Part shown: piece after piece, positions 25,858 through 33,795 of the stretch
Position numbering within the stretch: position 1 is the first letter of the stretch
How the letters are laid out: each line of letters opens with the position of its first letter
Assembly: GCF_031157255.1 (NCBI RefSeq)
Contig: NZ_JAVIFX010000004.1
Location: forward strand, 124,001-188,000
Length of the DNA stretch: 64,000 nucleotides
Direction of reading: 5' to 3'
Source: Bradyrhizobium sp. LHD-71
Lineage (GTDB): Bacteria > Pseudomonadota > Alphaproteobacteria > Rhizobiales > Xanthobacteraceae
The notes under the pieces: generated by a model
The model's database searches: none
Seen by the model: the letters and a program-made list of their open reading frames with translations, nothing else
Told to the model about the DNA's origin: nothing
Position numbers and translations under genes: made by a program

Positions 25858-26547
25858 TCAGTCGTTGCGGGCTTCGGCGATCAGCCGCGTCATGTTCAAC
25901 AGCTCGATGCGGCCGCGCTTGAGTTCAAGGATGCCATCGCGCCGCCATTGCTGCAGCTGGCGATTGACGCTCTCGCGCGCAGCGCCGACATAGACGCCGA
26001 GTTGCTCTTGCGAAATGCGCACCTCGGAGCCGAAATCTTCGGCCAGCGTGCAGAGCCGTCGCGCGAGGCGCACCGGCAACGGCTGCAGGACCGACTCTTC
26101 GAGCCTTTCGCTGGCAAGGCGGATGCGCTGGCAGAGCAGTTCGATCAGCTTGACCGCGACCTTGGGCTCGCGCTCGAGATAGACCATGAAGTCTCCGCGC
26201 CTCAGCACGAACAGCTCGGTCGGCTCGGCGGCGATCGCATCCGCGGTGCGCGTCTGGCCGTCCAGCACCGCGATCTCGCCGAACACGTCGCCCGAGCCCT
26301 GGAAGTTCAGTGTCAGGCGCGATCCGTCGCTGGCGCCTGTCTCGATCCGGACTTGGCCGCGGCGAATGCCGTAGAGGGCGTCGCCCACGTCCCCCTTCTG
26401 GAACAGCACCTCGCCTTCATCGAGTTGCACGGTGTGGCAAAGGGCAGCAATGCGTTTGAGCGCCTCGGATCCGAGGTCGGCGAACAGCGGGTTGAGGCTG
26501 AGCATGACCGCGAATTCGGACTGCTTGCCGGTGGCGACACTGGTCAT
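25858..26547 (-). CDS. Crp/Fnr-family transcriptional regulator
   Basis: A 229-residue regulator with an N-terminal cyclic-nucleotide-binding fold (15-125) and a C-terminal HTH (RRLCTLAEDFGSEVRISQEQ, LGVYVGAARESVNRQLQQW). The phosphate-binding cassette reads FGEIAVLDGQTRTADAIA with G90, E91, R100 and T101, close to cAMP-binding members; there is no Cys cluster, so it is not an FNR-type oxygen sensor. The start at 26547 gives the usual family length; the frame stays open further upstream. It lies opposite an RND pump and beside an AsmA gene and a class III nucleotidyl cyclase, so it may read the cyclase product. That link is inferred. Confidence 0.85.
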   Translation of the reverse strand: MTSVATGKQSEFAVMLSLNPLFADLGSEALKRIAALCHTVQLDEGEVLFQKGDVGDALYGIRRGQVRIETGASDGSRLTLNFQGSGDVFGEIAVLDGQTRTADAIAAEPTELFVLRRGDFMVYLEREPKVAVKLIELLCQRIRLASERLEESVLQPLPVRLARRLCTLAEDFGSEVRISQEQLGVYVGAARESVNRQLQQWRRDGILELKRGRIELLNMTRLIAEARND

Positions 26548-26756
26548 GGACACGTCTGGACCCCCTTGCCTCATTGCCGCGCGGAATGTGCCATAAGTCA
26601 CACAACTGCGCGACCAGAAAGGGCAATTTTTTCGTCGACCGGAGGTGCGGAATCCCTGAATCTGGCGGTCCTTTTGAACCTCGGTGGGCCGCGCAGCGCC
26701 AGACAACAACCTCCGCTCCGCCTGACAACGGTCCCCTTCCAGGGGTATGATTTGTT

Positions 26757-28697
26757 ATGAAACTATTGAAACTTCTAGGCGCCGTCCTCGGCCTCTTGAT
26801 CGTCGCCATTGGCGTGGCATTCGCGGTCGGAATTCCGGGCGGTTTCATTGCGGGAACAATCGAGGACCGGATCGAAAAGGAGACGGGGTACCAGCTCGAC
26901 ATCAATGGCGGCGCGACAATCAAGCTCTGGCCGCTGACAGCGGTGACGCTTTCCGACGTCACCTTGTCCGACCCCAGGAATCGCGACGTCCCGCAGCGCC
27001 TCCAAGCCGAGAGTATCCGCGCGGACCTGTCGCTGCGCAGCCTTCTGGCCGGCGAACCGCACGTCCGCGAAATCAGCGTCGTTCGCCCGGTCGTAAACCT
27101 GCAGATCGCGCGGGAGCGCACGCGACAGGTGACAACCACAAAGAGTTCGGCTTCGTTCGATCGGGCGCCGCTGACGATCGATCGGGTGGTGATTTCCGAT
27201 GCGACGCTCGTCCTCAAGGACCCCCGTCATCACGTCGAAAGCAAGATCGAGAAGGTCAACGTTCAGGCGATCGCGACTCCGGAGCGCAAGCTCGAGCTGA
27301 CGGCGGCCGCGGCAGCCGGCGCGCAGACATTCAAGCTCGAAGCGCAAACACCGATCCCGACAGGTCCGGTCGACGGCATGACCGCGCCAGTCGGATTCAA
27401 GCTCGAGGCGCCGGGCCTGCTGTCGCAGGCGCTGTCCGGCAATGCTGACGTCAAGTTCAGCGGCGCGACCATCAGCGTCAACAACCTGACAGGCATGTTC
27501 GGTGCGGCGCGCTTCGGCGGCGACGCCTCGGTCGAGGCGACGGCCAAACCGCTGGTCAAGGTCAATCTCGATTTCAAGCAACTCGACATCGATGCCCCCT
27601 CCGCAAACAATTCAACGCAGCCGCAAAGCTGGAGCGAGGAGGTCTTCAACCTCGACGGACTGAACTATGTCGACGCCGACTTTCGGGTTTCGACCGCGAC
27701 GCTGAACATCGGTGCGCTGCGACTCGCGCCGGCAAAGATCGAGGGTTCGCTTGCCAGCGGCATCTTGAAAATGACGTTGAATGAACTCGGTCTTTACGAA
27801 GGAAAGGCCGCGGCCGGTCTCGCACTCGATGCATCCATTGCAAATCCGATCTACGCTCTCCGGGCCGACCTGCGCGGCGTGCGGGCACTGCCGCTATTGA
27901 CAAACCTGGCGGATTTCACCTCGCTCGACGGCAAGATGCAGGCGCAACTCGATGTCCGCACGACCGGCCGCAGCCAGCGCGAGATGATCGCCAATCTGTC
28001 GGGAACGACCAATGTCGATTTTCAGGACGGCCAGATCCGCGGCATCAACGTCGCCCAGATGATCCGCAACCTGACATCGAGCACGTTGTCGGGCTGGCAG
28101 GAAAACGAAGTCCTGACCACCGACCTGACCGAGCTACAGGCAAGTTTCCGCATCGCGAGCGGCAAGGCCGAGACCCGCGACCTGCGTCTCGCAGGGCCGC
28201 TTGTCCGAGTCGCCGGCACCGGCGCCGCCGACCTCAATACGAAGTCGCTCTCCTTCCGCCTCGAGCCGAAGCTCGTGATGACGACGAAAGGCCAGGGCAG
28301 CGAAGTCGCTGATCCGATCGGCCTCGGCGTGCCGGTCATCATGGACGGACCGTGGGCCAGCCCGCGAATCTACCCGGAGATGGCGGGCATCCTCGATAAC
28401 CCCGACGCCGCATTCGCGAAGCTGCGCGAACTGGGCCAAGGCCTGTTCGGCAGCGGCTCGTCGAGCGTTCAACCGGATCAGCCCGGGCAGACGGGCCAGG
28501 AAGGCAACAAGCTGATCGAGAACCTCGGCACGATCATTCAGGGTCTCACCGGTTCGGGCAACGGTCAGAGCAAATCGGGCAACGCAGCGCCGCAGCCGGG
28601 CCAGGCGCCGCCGGCAACACCGCCGGGCCAGGGTCAACCCTCGCCAAACACCCAGAGTCAGATCGACAGCATCATTCGCCAGTTGTTCGGACGATGA
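26757..28697 (+). CDS. AsmA-family inner-membrane/periplasmic protein
   Basis: A 646-residue protein: one N-terminal membrane helix (KLLKLLGAVLGLLIVAIGVAFAV), the family start GGFIAGTIEDRIEKETGY, a long beta-rich periplasmic region with the conserved C-terminal AsmA part (about 390-560; FQDGQIRGINVAQMIRNL, SFRLEPKLVM, PVIMDGPWASPRIYPEM), then a Gly/Pro/Gln-rich tail and a hydrophilic end. AsmA-like proteins are related to TamB/YhdP bridge proteins that move phospholipids between the membranes. Its stop overlaps a 27-codon frame that runs into the cyclase gene, so the genes are probably co-transcribed. Confidence 0.87.
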   Translation: MKLLKLLGAVLGLLIVAIGVAFAVGIPGGFIAGTIEDRIEKETGYQLDINGGATIKLWPLTAVTLSDVTLSDPRNRDVPQRLQAESIRADLSLRSLLAGEPHVREISVVRPVVNLQIARERTRQVTTTKSSASFDRAPLTIDRVVISDATLVLKDPRHHVESKIEKVNVQAIATPERKLELTAAAAAGAQTFKLEAQTPIPTGPVDGMTAPVGFKLEAPGLLSQALSGNADVKFSGATISVNNLTGMFGAARFGGDASVEATAKPLVKVNLDFKQLDIDAPSANNSTQPQSWSEEVFNLDGLNYVDADFRVSTATLNIGALRLAPAKIEGSLASGILKMTLNELGLYEGKAAAGLALDASIANPIYALRADLRGVRALPLLTNLADFTSLDGKMQAQLDVRTTGRSQREMIANLSGTTNVDFQDGQIRGINVAQMIRNLTSSTLSGWQENEVLTTDLTELQASFRIASGKAETRDLRLAGPLVRVAGTGAADLNTKSLSFRLEPKLVMTTKGQGSEVADPIGLGVPVIMDGPWASPRIYPEMAGILDNPDAAFAKLRELGQGLFGSGSSSVQPDQPGQTGQEGNKLIENLGTIIQGLTGSGNGQSKSGNAAPQPGQAPPATPPGQGQPSPNTQSQIDSIIRQLFGR

Positions 28698-28777
28698 AAA
28701 ACGAAATGGAGGAACTGAAGACTGCGGACACGGGCGAAAGCAGCGTGATCGCAAAGGCATTCAGGAATCAGGGATGA
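28694..28777 (+). CDS. 27-residue coupled small ORF between asmA-like and cyclase genes
   Basis: This frame overlaps the AsmA stop by four bases (ATGA at 28694-28697) and the cyclase start by four bases (ATGA at 28774-28777), so ribosomes could pass through all three. The peptide starts MKNEMEELKTADTGE and ends AKAFRNQG; it is hydrophilic with no known family. It has no strong ribosome site of its own. It could be a translation-coupling leader, a micro-protein, or chance. Confidence 0.4.
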   Translation: MKNEMEELKTADTGESSVIAKAFRNQG

Positions 28778-31221
28778 CGGACGACGCAGGCAACAACTCG
28801 TTCCGCGGCCGCGGCCTGTTTGCCAAGTATGTCTTTTCGCTGGTCGGCCTGGTGCTGTTCGTCCTTGCGATCAACAGCGCAATCGAAACCTATTTCATCT
28901 ATCGCGAGACGCAGGCGTCGCTGGTCAACGCCATGGCCGAGAAGGCGGATACGACGGCCTCGCGCATCCAGCAATTCATGGAAGAGGTGGAGCGGCAGAT
29001 CAGCTGGGTGACGCGGGCGAGCTCGACCACGCTCGAGCAGCGCCGGGCCGACTACCTCTTGCTGTTGCGACAGGTGCCGGCGGTAAGCCAGGTCTTCCAG
29101 ATCGACGGCAACGGCCGCGAGCAGCTTCGCATGAACCGGGCCACCGTCTCGGTCGGAAGCGGCGAGGACTTCTCCGGCGCGACCGGCTTCAGCGAGTCAG
29201 TCAGCAAGGGGCTCTGGTACGGCGAGCCGTTCTTTCGCGACAACCAGCCATTCATGACCATCGGCGTCGCGCATCCGCGCCGCGAAACGGGAGTTTCGGT
29301 CGCGGAAATCAATCTGCGGTTTCTTTCCGATTTCGTGACGAGCGGTCAGGCCGGCAAGGTCGGCACCGCCTATATCGTCAGCCCGAAGGGCGAGCTGCTC
29401 GCAAGCTCCGACACCAGCCAGACGCGCGGCGCGGATTTATCGTACCTGCCGCAGGTTGCGGCCCTGATCGGCACGACCCCGCAGAACCGGTCGACCGGAA
29501 CGGGTGCAAACGGAGCGGCGGTGCTGGTTGCCGCCAAGGCCATTCCCGATCTGAAATGGTTCGTGCTGTACGAACAGCCGCTCAGACAGGCGCTGCTACC
29601 GATCAAGGACCTCTTGATCCGCGCCGGTGGTCTTGTCGCACTCGGTCTCCTCCTGGCGATGATCGCCGGCACTGTGCTCACCCGGCGGATGCTGGTGCCG
29701 ATCCGCGCATTGCATGCGGGCGCGCGACGGCTGGCGGCGGGCAATTTCGGCCAGCACATCGAGATCAAGACGCGGGATGAACTGGAAGAGCTCGCCGAGC
29801 AGTTCAACCACATGGCCGACGAGATGCGGGAGTCCTACACGAGGCTCGAGCACAAAGTCGCCGAACGAACCGCGGATCTTGCCCAGTCCGTGCGAGAGTT
29901 GAAGGTTCTGGAAGAGGTCGGCCGTGCCGTCGCCTCCTCGCTCGATCTCAAGGCCGTGCTGTCGACAGTCGCCACGCGCGCCGCCGAGATCACCGGCGCC
30001 GATGCCGTCGTCATTTACGGTCATAACGCGGAAAAGCGGACATTCGAGCTCGCCGAGTCGATCGGTCTCACAGCGCACGGCCCCACCGAACATCTCGTCA
30101 TCGACGAAGCAGGCAGCGTGCTGGGGCAAGCCGCGGCAAGCGGACAACCCATCGACATTTCCGACATCGCCGACGCGCCGGAACATCCGTTGAATGCGGT
30201 TGCGGCCGACGCTGGCTTCAATTCGGTGCTGGTCGTTCCGCTCGCCGATCAGCAGGGCGTGCTTGGATCGCTGATCGTGCTGCGCAAGGCAACCGGCGCC
30301 TGGGCGGCGAGCACGATCGGCTTGATGCAGACCTTCGCGCACCAATCCGTGCTGGCGATGCGCAATGCGCGGCTGTTTCATGAAGTCGATCAGAAGGGCC
30401 GCGAACTCTCGCTCGCCCACGACACGGTGCAGAAGCAGGCGGCCAAACTGCAGGAACAGACCGTTCAGCTCAAGGACTGGAACAAGTCGCTGGAAGAGCG
30501 CGTCGCGGCCCAGCTCGCGGAGATCGGCCGCATCAGCAAGCTCGAGCGATTCCTTGCGCCGCAGGTTGCGCAGCTGATCGCCTCGTCGGACGGACACGAG
30601 GCGTTGCTCGCCAGCCACCGCGGCGAGGTGACGGTCGTGTTTTGCGACCTGCGCGGCTTCACCGCGTTCACTGAAAGCGCCGAGCCGGAAGAAGTGATGA
30701 ACGTGCTGCGCGAATATCACGTCGCCCTTGGCGAATTGATCTTCCGCTACGAGGGCACGCTCGACCGCTACGCCGGCGATGGCGTCATGGTGCTGTTCAA
30801 TGCGCCGATCCCTCTGCCCGACCACGCCAAGCGCGCGGTCTGCATGGCGGTCGAGATGCGCGATGCGGTCGGCAAGCTGACGCAGAAATGGCGCAGCCGC
30901 GGCCACACGCTCGGCTTCGGCATCGGCATTGCCGTAGGCTACGCAACACTGGGGCAGATCGGGTTCGACCGCCGCCTAGAATATGCTGCGGTGGGCAGCG
31001 TCACAAATCTTGCGTCGCGCCTGTGCGACGAAGCGAAAGCCGGGCAGATCATCGTCAGCCAGCGGACCTACGGCATGGTGGAAGAATGGGCCGATGCGGC
31101 GCCGATCGACGACCTGAACCTGAAAGGTTTTGCGCGGCCCGTTCCCGCTGTGGAAATTCTGGCCTGGCGGGAGGGGAGCAAGGACACGATCTCGCCCGCA
31201 GTCGCAGGCGCAGCGTCTTGA
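28774..31221 (+). CDS. Membrane sensor class III adenylate/guanylate cyclase (Cache-HAMP-GAF-cyclase)
   Basis: An 815-residue signalling protein. Order of parts: membrane helix (about 14-36), periplasmic double-Cache-like sensor (40-270), second helix (about 285-308, GGLVALGLLLAMIAGTVL), HAMP (308-360), GAF (about 385-535), coiled coil (540-600) and a class III cyclase domain (about 615-795). The metal-binding Asp residues are D625 (FCDLRGF) and D669 (YAGDGVMVLF), and the transition-state residues are N745 and R749 (VTNLASRL). The adenine-selecting Lys position is Arg665 (LDRYAGDG), as in some bacterial cyclases, so the product (cAMP or cGMP) is uncertain. AGGAA precedes the ATG. It may signal to the Crp-like regulator at 25858. 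Confidence 0.88.
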   Translation: MTDDAGNNSFRGRGLFAKYVFSLVGLVLFVLAINSAIETYFIYRETQASLVNAMAEKADTTASRIQQFMEEVERQISWVTRASSTTLEQRRADYLLLLRQVPAVSQVFQIDGNGREQLRMNRATVSVGSGEDFSGATGFSESVSKGLWYGEPFFRDNQPFMTIGVAHPRRETGVSVAEINLRFLSDFVTSGQAGKVGTAYIVSPKGELLASSDTSQTRGADLSYLPQVAALIGTTPQNRSTGTGANGAAVLVAAKAIPDLKWFVLYEQPLRQALLPIKDLLIRAGGLVALGLLLAMIAGTVLTRRMLVPIRALHAGARRLAAGNFGQHIEIKTRDELEELAEQFNHMADEMRESYTRLEHKVAERTADLAQSVRELKVLEEVGRAVASSLDLKAVLSTVATRAAEITGADAVVIYGHNAEKRTFELAESIGLTAHGPTEHLVIDEAGSVLGQAAASGQPIDISDIADAPEHPLNAVAADAGFNSVLVVPLADQQGVLGSLIVLRKATGAWAASTIGLMQTFAHQSVLAMRNARLFHEVDQKGRELSLAHDTVQKQAAKLQEQTVQLKDWNKSLEERVAAQLAEIGRISKLERFLAPQVAQLIASSDGHEALLASHRGEVTVVFCDLRGFTAFTESAEPEEVMNVLREYHVALGELIFRYEGTLDRYAGDGVMVLFNAPIPLPDHAKRAVCMAVEMRDAVGKLTQKWRSRGHTLGFGIGIAVGYATLGQIGFDRRLEYAAVGSVTNLASRLCDEAKAGQIIVSQRTYGMVEEWADAAPIDDLNLKGFARPVPAVEILAWREGSKDTISPAVAGAAS

Positions 31222-31290
31222 CGGGCCGGGCGCGCTTGGATGTCTGTTCGCAACAAACCCTCACCCCACTGCACTTGACGGAAAAACCCG

Positions 31291-32190
31291 ATGCTGATGA
31301 CCGGTCGTGAATGGATGAGCAGAGGCCAGTGCGCGCGCGCCGCCGTGCTCGCGGCCGCCTGCGTGTTGCTGCCGGAAATGGCCTTGGCGCAAGACAGCCC
31401 GAAAGGTGTAACGGTGACGGTCGTCAAGGCCGCGAAGGCCTGCTTCGCAGCGACCGCCGAGGTCTTCGGCGTGCTTCTGCCGGTCGAGGAAGTTGCCGTT
31501 ACCCCGCCCCGCGAAGGCCTGAGGATTTCGCAGGTTCTCGTAGATCCCGGCGCGACGGTCACGTCCGGGCAGGCTCTGGTTCGACTTGCGCCGCCGGACG
31601 GCGCCGAAGTCACCCTTGTTGCACCGGCCGCCGGCACGGTCAGCAACGTCAGCGCTGTCGTCGGCACGATGGCATCGGCGCGCGCCGAACCGCTGTTCCG
31701 CATCATTGCGCGCGGCGAATTCGAGATGGTCGGCGATGTGCCTGCCAAGGACATGCCGGCGCTGGCGGTAGGTCAGGCCGCGACCATTCGGGTCGTCGGC
31801 GCTCCGTCGGTGCAGGGCCAGGTGCGCAGCGTCTCGTCGACGATCGACCCGGTCAGGCAGGTCGGCCAAGTGCGCATTCAGGTCACCACGCCGAAACCCC
31901 GCCTGCTCGTCAATGCCTCCGGCCGGGCCACGATCAAAACCGGCGAGAGCTGCAACGTCGCGGTGCCCCTGACGGCGATCCTTTACGGTAACGGCGGCGC
32001 GGTCATCCAGGTCGTGCGGCGGCAACGAGTGGAGACTCGCCAAGTCGAGGTTGGACTGACGTCCGCCAGGCAGGCTGAAATCAAGGAAGGCCTGGCCGAA
32101 GGCGACGTCGTCGTCGCGCGTGCCGGCGCACTGCTGCGCGAGGGCGATCCGGTCCGCACCGTCAACATCGACGACACTCCGACGAAATAG
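31291..32190 (+). CDS. Short periplasmic adaptor (MFP/HlyD family), copy 2
   Basis: A 299-residue exported protein and paralogue of the adaptor at 21680. The signal peptide runs to about ALAQ (residue 34). The lipoyl-like halves are GLRISQVLVDPGATVTSGQALVRL and VTLVAPAAGTVSNV, with no alpha-helical hairpin between them. The mature chain keeps just two Cys, C51 (KAAKACF) and C221 (GESCNV), matching C48 and C228 of copy 1. No second pump gene lies beside it; it could pair with the same RND pump (22688-25834) as a hetero-adaptor, or serve a distant one. It follows the cyclase gene by 69 bases on the same strand. Confidence 0.8.
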   Translation: MLMTGREWMSRGQCARAAVLAAACVLLPEMALAQDSPKGVTVTVVKAAKACFAATAEVFGVLLPVEEVAVTPPREGLRISQVLVDPGATVTSGQALVRLAPPDGAEVTLVAPAAGTVSNVSAVVGTMASARAEPLFRIIARGEFEMVGDVPAKDMPALAVGQAATIRVVGAPSVQGQVRSVSSTIDPVRQVGQVRIQVTTPKPRLLVNASGRATIKTGESCNVAVPLTAILYGNGGAVIQVVRRQRVETRQVEVGLTSARQAEIKEGLAEGDVVVARAGALLREGDPVRTVNIDDTPTK

Positions 32191-32227
32191 GGTGCGCATC
32201 GGAGCGAGAATCTCCTGTGCGCCTCAG

Positions 32228-32260
32228 TACGCATTGCCTGTTTGAAACAAAGCATGCGTA
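32228..32260. terminator. Hairpin between convergent adaptor and racemase genes
   Basis: TACGCAT (32228-32234) pairs with ATGCGTA (32254-32260), with an inner TGTTT/AAACA stem. On the minus strand CTTTT precedes the stem, and no U-run follows on the plus strand. A convergent-gene terminator is likely, but not of classic form. Confidence 0.4.
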
Positions 32261-32302
32261 AAAGGGGTTTCCGGCTCCGGGGAGCTAGAGCCCGGACATT
32301 TG

Positions 32303-32950
32303 TCAGCAGCGCGCTCGAAGCTCTTCGACTGCCGCGCGAGGGCTGGTCAGCACCGGCAACTGGCTCGTCCGGGACACTGCCGCAAACGCTCTGGACGTCG
32401 AAAAGTGCGCCAGCATGATCGCGTCGCAGCCGTCGAGCCGCGGCGCGGCCTCGGCGAGCAGGCGATTGTGAGTGTCGGCGTCGCCTTCCTTGAGCGCAAC
32501 CATGGCTTCCTCGACGAGAACCGTCTCGATCGAGGCCTGGGAACCCGTGGCCGCCGCCAGGGTGCGAAATTCCTCTTCCATCGAATCGACCGACGGTTTG
32601 AAGGTCGCGAGCATGCCGATCCGCCGCCCGGCTGCCAGCGCACGGCCGAACATGGCTTCGTTTGGCTTCAGGACCGGCCGGCCGGCCGACGCGGCGAAGG
32701 CGTCGATCGCCGAGCCAAAGGCGGAGCAGGTGTAGAGCACGCCATGCGCACCGGTGCTGAGCGCATAGCGTCCTAAGTCGGCGATGCGCCGTCGCATCGT
32801 CGGTGTGAGCGCCTCGTCGCGCGCCCGGTCGACGCTCAGCGAGTCATCAAAGACATTGACGAGGTCCGCATCCGGCCAGAGCTCGGCAAAAGCCTCCTTG
32901 ACCGGATCGATCGCGACCGCCACCGCATGGATGAGAGCAATGCGTGTCAC
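32303..32950 (-). CDS. Asp/Glu/hydantoin racemase-family enzyme
   Basis: A 215-residue protein of the Asp/Glu racemase superfamily, which includes arylmalonate decarboxylase, maleate isomerase and hydantoin racemase. The first catalytic Cys position is filled (VLYTCSAFG, near residue 95), but the second, usually a Cys in the C-terminal half, appears as His/Ser (IMLAHFSTSRA). A single-Cys enzyme is more like decarboxylases of the family than true racemases. It follows the GntR gene by 20 bases and lies opposite the TRAP transporter unit, so its substrate is likely the transported acid or its derivative. Confidence 0.75.
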   Translation of the reverse strand: MTRIALIHAVAVAIDPVKEAFAELWPDADLVNVFDDSLSVDRARDEALTPTMRRRIADLGRYALSTGAHGVLYTCSAFGSAIDAFAASAGRPVLKPNEAMFGRALAAGRRIGMLATFKPSVDSMEEEFRTLAAATGSQASIETVLVEEAMVALKEGDADTHNRLLAEAAPRLDGCDAIMLAHFSTSRAFAAVSRTSQLPVLTSPRAAVEELRARC

Positions 32951-32970
32951 TTGAGCCTCCAGCGCTGGTT

Positions 32971-33645
32971 CTATTCGGGCAGATCAAGGCGCTCGAGCAG
33001 GTCGGAAAGCTCGCGCGCCCAACGCCGTTTGTGGGCGCGATGAATGTCCTGGGCGGTTTGCGGGTCGTTGCGCCGAACGGCTTCAACGACAGCAGCGTGA
33101 TTCACATTCGAGTAGACCGGCTTCGCCCGCAGCTGCAACGTCATCAGGCGGAACCGGTGCGCTTTGTCGAGAAAGTTCTTCGCAACTTCGGCAAGATGCT
33201 GGTTGCCGCACAAAACGATCAGCAACGTATGGAATTCGTAGTCGGCCTGCGCCCAGGCCTGCGCGTCCTCGCTCTCCAGCGCGACATCCATTCGGGCGAC
33301 TGCATCCTCGAGCAGCTTCAGATCGTCTGCCGCGATTCGTCGTGCGGCGAGGCGCTCGGCAGCTTGTATCTCAAGACACTCGAGCACCTCATTGATCTCT
33401 CGAACTGTGCGCTTGGAGAGCCGGGTGACCCGAAAGCCGCGTCGCGGCACGATCTCCAGAAAGCCCTCCTGTTCAAGCCGTACTGCGGCTTCGCGCACGG
33501 GAGTGCGGCTCATGCCAAGCATGACGGCGAGCTCTTCCTCCAGAAAATGCGCTCCGGGCGCGAGCTCACTGCGCAAAATCTTGCGCTTCAGCTCGCCATA
33601 AGCCGTCTCGGTCATCGAGCGACGTTCGGAACCGGACTCCAACAT
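32971..33645 (-). CDS. GntR-family regulator (FCD/FadR subgroup)
   Basis: A 224-residue regulator: winged helix (AYGELKRKILRSELAPGAHF, LAVMLGMSRTPVREAAVRLEQEG) followed by the helical FCD ligand domain with metal-site residues (D and H in DYEFHTLLI; H in VNHAAVVEAV; H in QDIHRAHKRRW). The ATG at 33645 is taken as the start; a GTG at 33699 extends the frame by 18 residues. It is divergent from the TRAP transporter gene and co-directional with a racemase-family gene. It probably represses both directions until a carboxylic acid ligand binds. A GTATAC palindrome at 33750-33755 is a likely operator. Confidence 0.87.
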   Translation of the reverse strand: MLESGSERRSMTETAYGELKRKILRSELAPGAHFLEEELAVMLGMSRTPVREAAVRLEQEGFLEIVPRRGFRVTRLSKRTVREINEVLECLEIQAAERLAARRIAADDLKLLEDAVARMDVALESEDAQAWAQADYEFHTLLIVLCGNQHLAEVAKNFLDKAHRFRLMTLQLRAKPVYSNVNHAAVVEAVRRNDPQTAQDIHRAHKRRWARELSDLLERLDLPE

Positions 33646-33743
33646 CGTCTTCACTGACCTCGATTTTGCTTGGTGGTCTGGCACGAAGGCCACGCGCACG
33701 GCTTTGGAGCCGTGAGTTGACTTACCATGGCCGCTATGGTTCG

Positions 33744-33767
33744 ATCAATGTATACGAAAATTATAAT
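33744..33767 (+). promoter_or_regulatory. Promoter of the TRAP unit with GntR-like operator
   Basis: A TATAAT box (33762-33767) lies 28 bases before the TRAP gene start, and ATCAATGTATACGAAAAT with the GTATAC palindrome (33750-33755) sits just before it, where a repressor would block the polymerase. GTATAC centres are typical of FCD-type GntR operators. The -35 region is weak. Confidence 0.5.
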
Positions 33768-33795
33768 AACAAATGCACAAGCACGGGGAAACGCC

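Noticed and set aside
32303-32950. Naming this gene glutamate racemase (murI)
   Set aside because: The second catalytic Cys is missing and the context is catabolic, so only the superfamily can be stated.
33727-33795. ATG at 33727 as the start of the first TRAP binding protein
   Set aside because: The region holds the -10 box and operator, and the signal peptide begins at the ATG at 33796 behind GGGGAAA.
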